DNA from: Thermoplasmatota archaeon
Lineage (GTDB): Archaea > Thermoplasmatota > Thermoplasmata > RBG-16-68-12 > JAJISG01
Direction: 5' to 3'
Assembly: GCA_022848785.1 (NCBI GenBank)
Contig: JAJISK010000053.1
Coordinates: 1 to 6,329 of the forward strand
Length of the DNA: 6,329 nt
Shown: in pieces, positions 5,850-6,329 of the stretch
Numbering within the stretch: position 1 is the first letter of the stretch
How the letters are laid out: every line of letters starts with the position of its first letter
Notes under the pieces: generated by a model
The model's input: the letters and a program-made list of their open reading frames with translations, nothing else
Told to the model about the DNA's origin: nothing
The model's database searches: none
Program-made: the position numbers and the translations under genes

Positions 5850-6329
5850 ACGACAAAGCGCGCTCTCCTGACCATTGATATGACCAACGACTTCACGCTG
5901 AAGAGCTACAATCCGAACCTGGCCTTCGATGGGGCGTTGGCGATTGTTCCCCCGATTCGACGACTGCAGGACGCCTTCCTCGACGCAAACCTCCCGGTGA
6001 TCTACAGTACGGACCGGCACCTGCCGACTGACTTTGAACTCAAGAAATGGGGGCCGCACTCCATGAAGGGATCCGACGGGTCCAAGATCGTGGATGGGCT
6101 GCGGACGGACGGCGTTCATACCCTCGAACGGGAGTGGAGACCCGACGATGTCGAGAAGGTTGATGCGGAACACCGATTGTGGGAGGTCGAGAAGGGAACC
6201 TACAGCCTCTTCACGGACAACGGAGGCCGCCCCACGGCCATGGACACCGTCTTGGATAACCTGGGCTTCGAGGCCGGGGACGAACTCTACATCACGGGCG
6301 TTCACACGAACTGTTGCGACAAGCACGCG
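5850..6329 (+). CDS. Nicotinamidase/isochorismatase-family cysteine hydrolase, 3' end cut off, apparent ACG start
   Basis: The first 160 residues of an alpha/beta cysteine hydrolase; relatives deamidate nicotinamide in NAD salvage or cleave isochorismate and similar substrates. Counting the ACG as residue 1 gives MTKRALLTIDMTNDF. The catalytic triad is complete: Asp10 in TIDM, Lys115 in EKGTYSLF, and Cys156 in TGVHTNCC; nicotinamidase of Pyrococcus horikoshii has Asp10, Lys94 and Cys133. The nicotinamidase metal site also appears present as Asp55-x-His57 and His70 (STDRH, WGPH). An in-frame TGA at 5838-5840 closes the frame upstream. There is no ATG, GTG or TTG before the ATG at 5880, which would drop the catalytic Asp10 (codon 5877-5879). 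The ribosome site GAGGTGA is placed for 5850. Either ACG is used as a start or one base differs from the true ATG. Some 30-50 C-terminal residues are missing. Nicotinamidase is the best guess; other amidase activity is possible. Confidence 0.88.

Noticed and set aside
5698..5856. A 53-codon N-terminal extension of the quinone-oxidoreductase-like gene
   Set aside because: It has no similarity to the family, would overlap the ribosome site of the divergent gene, and a family-typical start (GTG, VKAVAID) exists at 5697.
5811..6326. Minus-strand frame opposite the nicotinamidase-like gene
   Set aside because: The plus strand carries the complete catalytic triad and metal motif; the minus frame shows no family.

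Overview
This 6.3 kb, GC-rich window looks archaeal, most likely from a euryarchaeal or Thermoplasmatota-type genome. The lineage is an inference: it rests on a VAT/CDC48-type AAA+ ATPase, an archaeal-style Hsp20, an archaeal-type LsrF/DhnA aldolase, GAGGTG-type ribosome binding sites and TATA-box promoters. There are six protein genes, no RNA genes, no CRISPR array and no mobile element. No stretch longer than about 150 bases lacks a gene.

Layout. (1) Positions 1-706, minus: 3'-truncated LsrF-like class I aldolase/thiolase. (2) 796-1815, minus: zinc-dependent sorbitol/threonine-dehydrogenase-type enzyme, upstream of the aldolase gene and possibly co-transcribed with it. (3) About 1816-1967: divergent promoter region with a clear TATA box pointing to the right. 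(4) 1968-4151, plus: CDC48/VAT unfoldase with two intact ATPase rings, followed with no gap by (5) 4152-4667, plus: Hsp20 small heat-shock protein. (6) 4669-5697, minus: quinone-oxidoreductase-like, zinc-binding MDR dehydrogenase, whose stop lies one base from the hsp20 stop. (7) 5698-5849: second divergent promoter region. (8) 5850-window end, plus: nicotinamidase/isochorismatase-family cysteine hydrolase, 3'-truncated.

How the genes work together. The central pair is a protein quality-control operon: Hsp20 holds unfolding proteins and CDC48 unfolds or remodels them. The same pairing is known in Archaeoglobus fulgidus (AF1297-AF1296), where it is heat-shock regulated. The flanking genes are metabolic oxidoreductases, an aldolase and a hydrolase with no obvious link to the stress operon. 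I see no convincing undescribed multi-gene system. The observation most worth following is the start of the last gene: a strong ribosome binding site and family N-terminus point to an ACG codon at 5850, with no ATG, GTG or TTG available that would keep the catalytic aspartate.
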